Source: Arenicellales bacterium (GTDB lineage Bacteria; Pseudomonadota; Gammaproteobacteria; Arenicellales; UBA868). From it: a stretch of DNA of 64,000 nucleotides. The stretch's first letter is position 1, and each line of letters opens with the position of its first letter. The DNA is taken from assembly GCA_030754035.1 (NCBI GenBank), contig JASMBC010000003.1, forward strand, positions 1-64,000, in the 5' to 3' direction. The notes under the pieces are model-generated. The model was not told the origin of the DNA, ran no database searches, and worked only from the letters and a program-made list of their open reading frames with translations. This document shows positions 54,220-63,679 of the stretch, in pieces. Both the position numbers and the translations under genes were made by a program.

Positions 54220-55008
54220 GTGGACCTTACTCATGTCGATTACCAGCGCGACGACTCGCTCGCGATCATCTGCTTAAACCGTCCCGAGGCTGGCAATACG
54301 CTATCCCGCCAGATGGCGCTCGATATCCTCGCTGCAGCCACCGCGGCACGGGACGATGAAGCCGTGCGCGCCGTGGTCTTTAGCGCGCGCGGGCCCATGT
54401 TCAGTTTTGGCGGTGACCTGAAGGAATTCCAGCTCTTTGGTACCGATACCGAAAAACTGGCTACGATCGCAGACCGCTGGCACGAGGCTCAACACATCCT
54501 TCTGACCATGCCTAAGCCCGTGGTCGTGGGGGTCAACGGCATTGCGGCCGGGGGCGGCGTACCCATGACGCTGGTGGGCGACATCGTGCTGGTCGACGAA
54601 ACCGCCCGCTACCGCCTTGCCTACACCGCAGCGGGCCTGAGCCCAGATGGTGGCTCCACCTGGCTGTTGCCACGACTGATCGGCCTGCGCCGCACCCAGG
54701 AGCTCATTTTCGAGAACCGCGAACTCTCAGCGGCAGAAGCCGTTGACTGGGGGCTGGCAACCAGAACCGTCCCCGAAGGCGCTGCCCTGGAGGCAGCCGT
54801 CAAGGCTGCCCATACGCTGGCCCGGGGTGCGACCCAGGCCTACGCCTCGGCGCGCAGGATGCTGCAGGCCAGTTTTGAAAACGGTTTTATTACCCAGACC
54901 AATATTGAAACCGTCGAGATCGCCGCCAATCTGGCTGGGCAGGACGGCCAGGAAGGCATCGATGCTTTCATCAACAAGCGTGTTCCACAATTCAGAGGGA
55001 TGCACTGA
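54220..55008 (+). CDS. Enoyl-CoA hydratase/isomerase family protein
   Basis: A 262-residue crotonase-fold protein. The oxyanion segments MFSFGGDLKEF and GIAAGGGVPMTLVGD are present, as is the trimer C-terminus. The typical catalytic glutamates are not at the hydratase positions (the second loop reads AAGLSPDGGSTWLLPRLIG), so an isomerase or another crotonase reaction is likelier than hydration. The start is the GTG at 54220 behind a strong AGGAGGAG; the ORF-track ATG at 54082 is too early. Confidence 0.84.
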   Translation: MDLTHVDYQRDDSLAIICLNRPEAGNTLSRQMALDILAAATAARDDEAVRAVVFSARGPMFSFGGDLKEFQLFGTDTEKLATIADRWHEAQHILLTMPKPVVVGVNGIAAGGGVPMTLVGDIVLVDETARYRLAYTAAGLSPDGGSTWLLPRLIGLRRTQELIFENRELSAAEAVDWGLATRTVPEGAALEAAVKAAHTLARGATQAYASARRMLQASFENGFITQTNIETVEIAANLAGQDGQEGIDAFINKRVPQFRGMH

Positions 55009-55082
55009 TCCAACGGGAACGAAACACCAATGCAGCTCGAATTCGAGCGGCCAGGCCGGTCAGTTTGAGAAACCGTCCGCGA

Positions 55083-56081
55083 TCAGGCCCCCAGGAACGA
55101 GGTGTAACCAAAAAGCCCGGCCGCACCACCGGTGTGTAAAAAGACGATGTTCTGGTCTTGTTCGAATTCGCCTTTTCGTACCAGGTCGATCAGGCCGGCC
55201 ATACCTTTGCCTGAATAGACCGGATCGAGCAGGATGCCCTCCAGCCTTGCCAGCAAATCGATCGCCTCCAGTGTGCTGGGCGCTGGAATACCGTAGCCCT
55301 CGCCCACATAGTCGCTGTTAGCGGTTACGTCGTCACGGCTGACCGCGCCGGCAGCGCCGAGTTTTTCAGCAGTCGTACAGGCCAGGCGAAAAACGTTTTC
55401 TTCCTGCTGCGCCTTTTCGGCGCGCACGCTGATGCCTAATACTGGAATGTCGCTGCGAATACCGGACAGCCCCGTCACCAGGCCCGCCTGAGTGCCGGTA
55501 CTGCCGGTCGCGTGGATCACCTGGTCGATGCGCAAGTCGCGGTCATTGGCCTGGCCCACGAGTTCAAAGGCCGCGTTGACGTAACCCAGTGCACCGGTGG
55601 CATTCGAACCTCCGCCGGGGATGAGGTAAGCATTCTTTCCCTCGGCCTGGAAACGCTCGGCAGCCGCCGTCAGTGCCGCCTCCATGTCGGTACCGCCAGG
55701 ATAGCGCTCTATGGCTGCACCATGCAGGCGATCGAGCAGCACGTTGCCATTGTGTTGGTAGTTGCGCTCGCCGATACCGGTGCGATCCTCGAGCAGGATG
55801 TGGCAGGCGATACCGAGGCGGGCAGCAAACGCCGCCGTCTGTCGGGCATGATTCGACTGGGTGGCACCCTGGGTGAGGACAACGTCGGCACCTTGCACAT
55901 GCGCCTGAGCCAACAGGAACTCGAGCTTGCGGGTCTTGTTGCCGCCGGTGGACATACCAGTGCAGTCGTCGCGCTTGATCCAGATACTCGGACCACCGAG
56001 TTCACGACTGAGATTCTGCAGAAGTTCCAACGGTGTTGGCAGGTGGCCCCAGTGCAAGCGGGGAAAACGGGCAAGGTTCAT
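55083..56081 (-). CDS. D-cysteine desulfhydrase / ACC deaminase family PLP enzyme
   Basis: A 332-residue fold-type II PLP enzyme. The lysine is in [15 protein letters not shown], with [17 protein letters not shown] as the substrate loop and [11 protein letters not shown] as the phosphate loop. This fits D-cysteine desulfhydrase (DcyD), which breaks D-cysteine into pyruvate, H2S and ammonia; ACC deaminase is a close relative. The family begins [12 protein letters not shown] (ATG 56081), not at 56213. It is a single gene with no cysteine transporter beside it. Confidence 0.86.
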   Translation of the reverse strand: MNLARFPRLHWGHLPTPLELLQNLSRELGGPSIWIKRDDCTGMSTGGNKTRKLEFLLAQAHVQGADVVLTQGATQSNHARQTAAFAARLGIACHILLEDRTGIGERNYQHNGNVLLDRLHGAAIERYPGGTDMEAALTAAAERFQAEGKNAYLIPGGGSNATGALGYVNAAFELVGQANDRDLRIDQVIHATGSTGTQAGLVTGLSGIRSDIPVLGISVRAEKAQQEENVFRLACTTAEKLGAAGAVSRDDVTANSDYVGEGYGIPAPSTLEAIDLLARLEGILLDPVYSGKGMAGLIDLVRKGEFEQDQNIVFLHTGGAAGLFGYTSFLGA

Positions 56082-56280
56082 AACTACTGGTCTGGGGGCG
56101 AGTGCTGCTCTGAAAATCTTACGGCCTATTCTATCCTGCCGCCGGTACTGGTGGCCGCCATTGGACCGTAGCACTTGCCCCTGCACCCAAAGTGGCTTAA
56201 CCATTCCCACCACAGGTTGGGCGTGTTTCAGATTAGCCTAGCCTTCCTCTTGCCCGAATGGCCAGCAGATTGCTGGGAGT

Positions 56281-56691
56281 TCAAGCCGGCATCTTGTCAA
56301 AGGCCTTGACCGCCGGGTCCAGCGGCGTAGACGGCAAACTGCGACAACTGTAAACGTAGGCAGTCGCCTGGAACCAGCTGGCATCGTCAATCACGCCCAC
56401 CCGCACACCGCGCCGATCCGGCGTTCGGGTATTGCTGGTGAACATCTGTGACCCACAGGTCGGACAGAAATACTTGGTCATGGTGTTACCGGTATCGCTC
56501 AAATGCTGATAACTTCCGGTTGTCCCACGAATGCTGAGCGCCTCGACCGGCACGAACACCAGCGACCCATAGACCGCACCGGTGTTCCGGCGACAGTCAT
56601 CGCAATGGCAGTTGGCCTGGAACACGGGTTCGGCGCTGCACTCGAACCGCACCGCCCCGCAAAGACAACGGCCGGCAAATTTCTCCACCAT
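56281..56691 (-). CDS. GFA family (CENP-V/GFA zinc-binding) protein
   Basis: A 136-residue protein with the GFA zinc cysteines GRCLCGAVRFEC, CHCDDCRRNTG and CPTCGSQMF. The start is the ATG at 56691 behind GGGGAAAAT; the ORF-track start at 56781 is too early. Only a distant relative of the other GFA protein in this window. Enzymatic activity of the family is mostly unproven. Just upstream lies the duplicated ABC-gene fragment. Confidence 0.88.
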   Translation of the reverse strand: MVEKFAGRCLCGAVRFECSAEPVFQANCHCDDCRRNTGAVYGSLVFVPVEALSIRGTTGSYQHLSDTGNTMTKYFCPTCGSQMFTSNTRTPDRRGVRVGVIDDASWFQATAYVYSCRSLPSTPLDPAVKAFDKMPA

Positions 56692-56849
56692 ATTTTCCCC
56701 TCTATTGACAGGCCAGGCGTCACCTCCAGGACACACTGACCTTTTTGCTGGAAACACGAGTGTACCCACAGACCGAGCCACGGTGTAGTAGGGTCTGCTG
56801 GCAGGCTTGCCTCGCTGAAATACCGGGTTACACTGACCCCGGATTCAAA

Positions 56850-56950
56850 GGGCTCCGCACTCTTCGAAAGCCAAGACCTGATCCAGATCGATATCGATGC
56901 GCTTCAAAAGATAAGAGGCGGGAGCATCGGTTTCATCTTTCAAGACCCGA
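56850..56950 (+). repeat. Duplicated internal fragment of the oppD-type gene
   Basis: 101 bases that match 61724-61824 in the same orientation with four mismatches (about 96% identity). It keeps the ABC-ATPase reading frame (GSALFESQDLIQ, then IGFIFQDP) and then stops shortly after in unrelated sequence. The source is the Q-loop region of the ATPase gene at 61506. Its last 11 bases form the 3' end of the oppositely oriented MFS gene. Confidence 0.9.
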
Positions 56951-58136
56951 GAAAATTCCATTTTAAATAATTTTTCTGCAACAAGAGAAAGGTCAATACC
57001 ACCAACAGGGCAACTGTACCGCCCAAATGAAAAACCTGACTGTAGTCCATACGGGTTAGGAGTACACCCGCAGTAAGCGGCCCTGCCACTTTGCCAAAAT
57101 TGCGTACCGCACCGAAGAATCCCATACCCGCACCCAAATGACGGGTGTCCACACACTGACCAACAAACGCGACTGTGGAGGGAAAAATCAGCCCTTGGCC
57201 GGTACCGATGACAACAGCAATGGCCAATAACTCCATGTGTGCAGTTGTATATGGTAACAACGAGAGCCCAATCACGAGAACAAGATACCCGGCGTTGATT
57301 GCCGTCAGATAACCCACTCGATCACCAAATCGGCCGCCAACAGGTCGCATCACAAGATGCACTGCCTCTTGTATAGTAAAGAACAGCCCTACTGCGAGCA
57401 AATTGAAATCCGCCGCGTACAGCGCGTAGAGCGGCAGGAATGCCTTGATCGAATACGTGACCAAATAGACCAGCATCTCGAGGACGCCGGCCACCCACAG
57501 CCTGGAATTGGACATCACGGCGCTGAAAGCGCTTTTCCACGCCCGCCCGAATTCCCTTTCCTGTTTCATATTCCATCTATGTGGTGGGCCTGAAAAATCC
57601 ATCATGCATACGGGCAGAAAGGCAAGACAGCTCATGAAACCAATTAAGGTGAATACGGTAGCCGGGTCCATCCAGGTGAGAAGCCATGCGCCCAAAAGTG
57701 GCGCCAGCAAATAACTGCCGCTTCGCGCCATACCAAACCAGCCGAGGCGTTCCGCCTTCCCAGAGACCGCCATCTCAGCCACAAAAGCCAGCGTAACAGG
57801 TCCGAAAACTGCAGTAGCGAGTCCATGCAGAAGGCGCAGTGCAAAAAGTTCTTCCGGGGTATTGACCCATGAATAGAGAAACGGCATACCCGAAAACAGC
57901 ACAAGGCCCGTCAAAAGCCAAAGCCTTCTTCCCCACCGATCCGAAAACCAGCCGAAAATCGGCTTGAGTACCATGCCCGTCATCGTCGAGACCGATACGA
58001 TAGCCCCAACCAAAAGTTCTCCGGCCCCAAGAGATGCCGCAAACAGCGGCATCAGCGGTGTTTTACCCACCTGATAGGCGGTACGTACAATTAGATCAGC
58101 ACAAGTAATGCGCCATAAATCCAGCGAAACTCGCAT
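56940..58136 (-). CDS. MFS transporter with 3' end supplied by an ABC-gene fragment
   Basis: A 398-residue major facilitator with twelve hydrophobic segments. The loop motif GWFSDRWGRRLW (between segments two and three) is the MFS signature, repeated in weak form as GGRFGDRVGYL in the second half. Cargo unknown. The last codons and stop come from the duplicated ABC-ATPase fragment (minus-strand reading ...NFLGS), so the native C-terminus was cut, though all twelve segments appear kept. It starts 11 bases after the propeller-protein stop and is probably cotranscribed with it. Confidence 0.83.
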   Translation of the reverse strand: MRVSLDLWRITCADLIVRTAYQVGKTPLMPLFAASLGAGELLVGAIVSVSTMTGMVLKPIFGWFSDRWGRRLWLLTGLVLFSGMPFLYSWVNTPEELFALRLLHGLATAVFGPVTLAFVAEMAVSGKAERLGWFGMARSGSYLLAPLLGAWLLTWMDPATVFTLIGFMSCLAFLPVCMMDFSGPPHRWNMKQEREFGRAWKSAFSAVMSNSRLWVAGVLEMLVYLVTYSIKAFLPLYALYAADFNLLAVGLFFTIQEAVHLVMRPVGGRFGDRVGYLTAINAGYLVLVIGLSLLPYTTAHMELLAIAVVIGTGQGLIFPSTVAFVGQCVDTRHLGAGMGFFGAVRNFGKVAGPLTAGVLLTRMDYSQVFHLGGTVALLVVLTFLLLQKNYLKWNFLGS

Positions 58137-58147
58137 GATGTAAAGAC

Positions 58148-61100
58148 TCAGGCGATGATCGCGGGGACGCCAGCTTTTCCTACTTTTGCATTCAGTGTCG
58201 CAATCGGCCCATCGACAAGTTTGTTGAGCTTTCGGATTTCACCATCGATTTTTCGAACGACCTCCACTGACACCTCCCGGGTCTGAGCCGGAGGCGCCGT
58301 ATCAGACATCGTGACACACCACATCATGCCACCCAATGTGTCATCGAGACCCGCTGGATGACGCAACTCATCACGTGGACTCTCGCGCCGCGTATCTACG
58401 AACGTGTTTTCGATTACCTCCAGTTTTTTTCGAATCGAAATAGCACTCGACACGGCTCGTCGCAGTCCTTTGGGCAATTTTTGGATGAGGTCATCGAGTT
58501 GTCGCTTCATCCGACGAATACGGTCAACATGCGTGTGCAATTCCGAACGTTTGGCGGTCAGTTCCTGTAGCAACTCGAACTGCTCATCGAGATCAGCCTG
58601 GGTGGCATCCACCCGGGGATCCTTAAGTAGCAACAATGACGCAGTGGCACTTCTTCCACCAACTGATATCCGAATATCGTACCGCCCCGGAGGCGCGGCA
58701 GGCCCCCTACCCTTGGGTTCTTGTGCTAACGGTTCATAATCCCTTGTGGCCAAGGACGGATCAAGCGGTTTCGCAGCCTGATAACTTAGATTCCAGACAA
58801 ACCGATTCAATCCCGAATTTGCCGGCAATCGTCGTTCTGGTTTCTCGGTTTCCGCACTAGAAAAACTTTCAATCATGACGCCCGTTTTATCGCAGATCGA
58901 GAGTTCGACGGCAGATTCCTGTTTACTCTTCAACCAGTAATAGATAATCGCGCCCCCTGGCGGATTCTCACCGACATCAAGGTGTCGCCGAACAGTCGTA
59001 CCATCGGGCTGTTTTTGGCGATAGGTCGTGCCAGTAAGACCAAAGGCTGGGCTGTAATCTTTGCCATCACCATCAAATACACCCGCCGCCCACTGGAGTT
59101 TGAGACGGTAGGTCGGGCGCGGAGTGAACAGCAGTGGGATTACCTTCCTGTCCGTGCTAATCGGCATTTCTCGAAGCGGCGTAATGTCGTCTAGTATCCA
59201 GAAGGAGCGACCGTGGGTTGCGGCCACCAGATCAGCGTCTTTGATCTTGAGATCGTAAACTGGGGCAACCGGTAAGCCACCGCGCATACGGCTCCACTGC
59301 TGTCCGTCATCGAGCGAATAAAAAATTCCAGTCTCGGTACCGACAAACAGCAAACCTGGTCGTATAGCATCGGATCGGATGACTCGAGTGATTTCCCCTG
59401 TCGGAAAATTACCGTTGATAGATTGCCAACTCTTTCCCCCATCTTGCGAACGGTAAAGGTATGGATTGTAATCATCTAACTTGTAACGGGTCGCCGAAAG
59501 ATAAATGGTATCAGCCTTATGCGCGGAGATCTCAACAGCGCCGATGTAGGACCATTCTGGCAAATCCTTCGGTGTCACTTTCTGCCACTTATCACCGTCG
59601 TCTCGACTCACATGTAAAAGGCCGTCATCAGTGCCCACCCACAGCTCCCCCGGACGGTGAGGGGATTCGACGAAAGTGGACAGGGTCGCATACTGCTCAG
59701 CACCGGCACCGTCGAGCGTCAGTGCACCTCCCGACAGACCGAGTGTTTCAGATTCGTTTCGGCTGAGATCTGGACTGATGGCCTCCCAGCTCTGCCCCTC
59801 GTTACGGCTGCGAAAGAGGTGATTGCCACCGGCATAAATCGTATTGGTATCGTGGGGTGAGAAGGCAACAGGAAATGTCCAAGCAAAGCGGTACTTCAAA
59901 TCCTTGGGAGCAAAGCCCGTTGACTCTTCCGGCCAGACATTGATCATCTGGATCTGCCGGGTCCGGTGGTCGTAGCGCTGTAAAGCACCGTTGCCGCCGG
60001 GGGCAGAACCGACGGCTCCGCTGTAAACGATATTGGGATTTTCTGGGTGCACTGCGATAAAACCACTTTCACCGGTACCCGGCAACGTGCAATCACTCAT
60101 GGTGATCACGCCCCATTCGGCAGCACTCGGCACACTGATTGAGGTGTTGTCTTGCTGTGTTCCGTAAACCCGGTAGGGAAACTGATTATCGATATCCAGT
60201 CGGTACAGTTGCGCTGTCATCTGGTTATAAATAGTCGACCACGTATCGCCTCCATTGAAACTGACATTGGCACCACCATCGTTTCCCTGGACCATTCGCT
60301 GGTTGTTTTTTGGGTCAATCCACAGGTCGTGGTTGTCCCCATGCGGCGTTGTAACTTCCTGAAAACTGGTGCCACCATCCGTTGACTTCCACATTTGAAG
60401 GTTGGTGATGTAGACCGTATTCCTATCGCACGGGTCTGCAAACACATGGGTGTAGTACCAAGGTCGATGCAACAGATCGCGGTTGGGGGATACCAGCGAC
60501 CAACTGTCGCCACCATCCTCGGAACGGTACAGGCCTGCTTGCTCCGCTTCAACCAACGCCCAGACTCGACCGGGTTTTGCGGGTGACACAGCGACGCCGA
60601 TCTTGCCTTTCATGCCCTGCGGGAATCCTGGGTGCGTACTGACTTCTTGCCAGGAATCTCCACTGTCGGTGGAGCGAAATAACGCACTGTCGGGTCCGCC
60701 ACTCGAGAGATTCCAGAAATTTCGCTTCGTTTCCCATATTGAAGCAAAAAGAATCCGGGGGTTTGTTGGATCCAGCGAGAGATCCACAGCACCGGCTCGC
60801 GCGCTTTGATGCAAGATCAAGTCCCAGTGCTTACCCCCGTCGGTGGTCCGGTAGACCCCCCGCTCGGGATTCTCGCCAAACGCATGACCAAGTGCGGCAA
60901 CATATGCAATATCCGAATTTTCGGGATGAATACGGATCTCCCCTATATGGCGGGTCTCCTCAAGACCGAGGTGAATCCAACTTTTCCCGCCATTGCTCGA
61001 CTTGTAGACACCATCGCCAAAAGAGACATCGGTGCGAATCGTGGTCTCACCGGTGCCCGCGTAAATCACATTTGGATCACTGTCTGAAACCGCGAGCGCC

Positions 61101-61336
61101 CCGATGGTGGCGCTGGTTAGATACCCATCCGAGACGCATTCCCAGTAGGTTCCGCCGTCCGTGGTTTTCCAGATACCTCCAGCACAAGCGCCAAAGTAAA
61201 ACGTCATCGGGTCTGTGGGATCGCCGGCCACTGCTACGACGCGACCGCCCCGCGGTGGACCGATACAACGCCATTTGAATCCTTTAGTGATGGAATCTTT
61301 TCCCTGCTTTGTCTCGTTTTTCATTACATACCCCAT
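58148..61336 (-). CDS. Large BNR/sortilin-type beta-propeller protein
   Basis: A 1062-residue protein. Residues about 20-730 contain many BNR/Asp-box repeats (KTTDGGTYW, KSSNGGKSW, RTTDGGKHW, RSTDSGDSW, RSEDGGDSW, KSTDGGTSF, RSQDGGKSW), building one or two seven-bladed propellers as in Vps10/sortilin-like and exo-sialidase folds. A mixed region and a C-terminal helical part (about 930-1050, coiled-coil-like) follow. Such proteins are often called glycosyl hydrolases without proof. No signal peptide is seen at either ATG (61336 or 61324). The MFS gene follows by 11 bases. Confidence 0.82.
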   Translation of the reverse strand: MGYVMKNETKQGKDSITKGFKWRCIGPPRGGRVVAVAGDPTDPMTFYFGACAGGIWKTTDGGTYWECVSDGYLTSATIGALAVSDSDPNVIYAGTGETTIRTDVSFGDGVYKSSNGGKSWIHLGLEETRHIGEIRIHPENSDIAYVAALGHAFGENPERGVYRTTDGGKHWDLILHQSARAGAVDLSLDPTNPRILFASIWETKRNFWNLSSGGPDSALFRSTDSGDSWQEVSTHPGFPQGMKGKIGVAVSPAKPGRVWALVEAEQAGLYRSEDGGDSWSLVSPNRDLLHRPWYYTHVFADPCDRNTVYITNLQMWKSTDGGTSFQEVTTPHGDNHDLWIDPKNNQRMVQGNDGGANVSFNGGDTWSTIYNQMTAQLYRLDIDNQFPYRVYGTQQDNTSISVPSAAEWGVITMSDCTLPGTGESGFIAVHPENPNIVYSGAVGSAPGGNGALQRYDHRTRQIQMINVWPEESTGFAPKDLKYRFAWTFPVAFSPHDTNTIYAGGNHLFRSRNEGQSWEAISPDLSRNESETLGLSGGALTLDGAGAEQYATLSTFVESPHRPGELWVGTDDGLLHVSRDDGDKWQKVTPKDLPEWSYIGAVEISAHKADTIYLSATRYKLDDYNPYLYRSQDGGKSWQSINGNFPTGEITRVIRSDAIRPGLLFVGTETGIFYSLDDGQQWSRMRGGLPVAPVYDLKIKDADLVAATHGRSFWILDDITPLREMPISTDRKVIPLLFTPRPTYRLKLQWAAGVFDGDGKDYSPAFGLTGTTYRQKQPDGTTVRRHLDVGENPPGGAIIYYWLKSKQESAVELSICDKTGVMIESFSSAETEKPERRLPANSGLNRFVWNLSYQAAKPLDPSLATRDYEPLAQEPKGRGPAAPPGRYDIRISVGGRSATASLLLLKDPRVDATQADLDEQFELLQELTAKRSELHTHVDRIRRMKRQLDDLIQKLPKGLRRAVSSAISIRKKLEVIENTFVDTRRESPRDELRHPAGLDDTLGGMMWCVTMSDTAPPAQTREVSVEVVRKIDGEIRKLNKLVDGPIATLNAKVGKAGVPAIIA

Positions 61337-61505
61337 GAAGTGGCTTCAAACCAATCTCAATCCCGGCCAACCAGGCAAACCCCCATCTCGCTGCAAAGAT
61401 ATCACGACGCCCCCTCATTCAAGAAGAAGAAAAAACCAACGGAATCCGTTGACAGAATCGAGGCCTGACGGTTCCAATAGGGTAATTATCTGAACCGTTG
61501 CTGCC

Positions 61506-62519
61506 ATGCTATCAAATCCTGACTCAGATGTTGTGCTGTCCGTAACCGACGTCGTCACCCAGTTTGACACGGCCGACGGCAGGGTGCATGCCGTGAATGG
61601 GGTCAGTTTCGATGTTCGGGAGGGGGAATTGTTGGGTGTCGTCGGCGAAAGCGGCTGTGGCAAAACCGTCACCATGATGTCACTCGTCAAGTTGCTGCCC
61701 ATGCCGCCCGGGGAAATTGTTGGGGGATCCGCACTCTTCGAAGGCCAAGACCTGATCCAGACCGATATCGATGCGCTTCAAAAGATAAGAGGCGGGAGAA
61801 TCGGTTTCATCTTTCAAGACCCGATGACGTCACTCAACCCCGTTCTAACGGTTGGCTACCAGCTGACGGAAGCATTGCGCTTGCACAAAAATTCATCGAA
61901 GTCCGCTGCCCGGCAACGCGCCGTTGAACTTCTTGAACTGGTTGGAATTCCGATGGCGAAAGACCGACTCGATGATTATCCCCATCAATTCTCCGGTGGT
62001 ATGCGGCAACGTGTCATGATCGCCATCGCGTTGTCTTGCGATCCGAAACTGTTGATCGCTGATGAGCCAACGACCGCGCTCGACGTAACGATCCAGGCTC
62101 AAATTCTCGATCTGGTCAAAACTCTCAGACAGGAACTTGGCATGGCCATTATCTGGGTCACCCATGACCTTGGCGTGGTTGCCAATCTCGCGGACCGCGT
62201 GATGGTGATGTACAGCGGTTTTGTTGTCGAGCGGGCCGATGTTGAAAAACTTTATCGCACACCGAAACACCCCTACACCTATGCACTGCTTCGAACCCTG
62301 CCAGAAATGGAAGGAGAGCGGGCCCAGCGTCTGGAATCCATCGAGGGCCAGCCGCCCGACCAATTACAACGACCGGATTCCTGTCCGTTTGCACCGCGCT
62401 GCGCCTATGCGTTCGAGCGCTGCACTCAAGAGAACCCCCTTTTAGAGTTCGTTTCAGAAGGTCATGAGGTCGCCTGCTGGTGGAACATGGAAAAAAATGC
62501 ACCACGCGAGGCGAGCTGA
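61506..62519 (+). CDS. Peptide ABC transporter ATP-binding protein (OppD/DppD type)
   Basis: A 337-residue ATPase with Walker [15 protein letters not shown]-loop IGFIFQDPM, signature FSGGMRQRV and Walker [13 protein letters not shown]. The C-terminal oligopeptide-type cysteine region is [15 protein letters not shown]. It drives peptide import with the OppF-type partner encoded 18 bases downstream. A 101-base piece of this gene is duplicated at 56850-56950. It is divergent from the propeller gene, with a 169-base gap between. Confidence 0.92.
   Translation: MLSNPDSDVVLSVTDVVTQFDTADGRVHAVNGVSFDVREGELLGVVGESGCGKTVTMMSLVKLLPMPPGEIVGGSALFEGQDLIQTDIDALQKIRGGRIGFIFQDPMTSLNPVLTVGYQLTEALRLHKNSSKSAARQRAVELLELVGIPMAKDRLDDYPHQFSGGMRQRVMIAIALSCDPKLLIADEPTTALDVTIQAQILDLVKTLRQELGMAIIWVTHDLGVVANLADRVMVMYSGFVVERADVEKLYRTPKHPYTYALLRTLPEMEGERAQRLESIEGQPPDQLQRPDSCPFAPRCAYAFERCTQENPLLEFVSEGHEVACWWNMEKNAPREAS
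61724..61824 (+). repeat. Source copy of the 101-bp direct repeat
   Basis: The segment inside the OppD-type gene that is repeated at 56850-56950. The two copies stand 4874 bases apart in direct orientation and bracket the MFS and propeller genes plus the first 218 bases of the ATPase gene. Confidence 0.9.
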
Positions 62520-62537
62520 CAACAAAATAATGCGCCC

Positions 62538-63527
62538 ATGAGTGATACCCACCTTTCCGAACCTTTACTTCAAGTAAAAAACGTGAAGCAACATTTTCCG
62601 GTCACGGCAGGTTTGCTGCGTCGACAGGTTGGTATGGTCAAAGCGGTGGACGGCGTCGATTTTGATTTGTTTCCGCGGGAAAATCTTGGACTCGTGGGCG
62701 AAAGCGGATGCGGAAAAACGACGTTAGGCCGCACCATATTACATCTCTATCGTCCAACCGAAGGCCAGATCCTGTTTAAGAATGCGGATCTAACACTCCT
62801 TAAACCATCGGCCTTGCGCGCATTGCGCCCGAAAATGCAGATGATCTTCCAGGATCCACAGGACAGTCTTAATCCCCGCATGACGGTCGGCAGCATCATT
62901 GCCGAACCACTGGATGAACACAGCATCATTAAAGATAAAGAGCGTAGTAATCGGATCGAAGAATTGCTGGACGCCGTCGGCTTAAACCCGAGATACACCA
63001 ACCGCTACCCACACGAGTTCTCCGGCGGTCAGCGCCAGCGAATTGGGATCGCACGCGCTCTGGGACTCAATCCTGAATTCATCATTTGCGATGAACCAAT
63101 TGCAGCTCTCGATGTATCAATCCAGGCCCAAGTCGTTAATCTGCTGGAAGATCTGCAGGAAAAACTGGGGCTCACATACCTTTTTATCAGTCACGATCTG
63201 GGAATGATTCGCCACATCTCCAAACGGGTCGCGGTAATGTATTTGGGTAAGATTGTCGAACTCGGACCCGCGCACGAACTTTACAGCCGCTCGCAACATC
63301 CCTACACCAAGGCCTTGCTTTCTGCGGTGCCGCTACACGACCCAGGGCGCGAAGCAAAACGAGAGCGTATCATCCTCTCAGGTGATGTCCCGAGCCCTGC
63401 CAACCCGCCCACGGGGTGCCCGTTCCGAACGCGTTGCCCCGTGGCAGAAACGCGCTGCGCTACCTCAATGCCCGAACCCAAGAATCTGGGTCTGGGCCAC
63501 TGGGTGGCCTGCCATCTTATGGAATAA
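62538..63527 (+). CDS. Peptide ABC transporter ATP-binding protein (OppF/DppF type)
   Basis: A 329-residue ATPase with Walker [14 protein letters not shown], signature [12 protein letters not shown], Walker [13 protein letters not shown] and the C-terminal cysteine region [15 protein letters not shown]. It forms the second nucleotide-binding subunit of the same importer. The operon continues 152 bases downstream into a binding-protein gene; the permeases must lie beyond the window. Confidence 0.92.
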   Translation: MSDTHLSEPLLQVKNVKQHFPVTAGLLRRQVGMVKAVDGVDFDLFPRENLGLVGESGCGKTTLGRTILHLYRPTEGQILFKNADLTLLKPSALRALRPKMQMIFQDPQDSLNPRMTVGSIIAEPLDEHSIIKDKERSNRIEELLDAVGLNPRYTNRYPHEFSGGQRQRIGIARALGLNPEFIICDEPIAALDVSIQAQVVNLLEDLQEKLGLTYLFISHDLGMIRHISKRVAVMYLGKIVELGPAHELYSRSQHPYTKALLSAVPLHDPGREAKRERIILSGDVPSPANPPTGCPFRTRCPVAETRCATSMPEPKNLGLGHWVACHLME

Positions 63528-63679
63528 CTAATTGCGGTAGACTCTCACCCAGAACTGGCTTGCGGTGAAGCTTTGGCGATCTAATAAACATCGGTGACCG
63601 AGGCTGTTGCTTCTTTTTGGTTCTCAGTAAACCGGCTGACCTTCGGGTTCGCTATTAACTACAACATGAGGGAAGGAAA

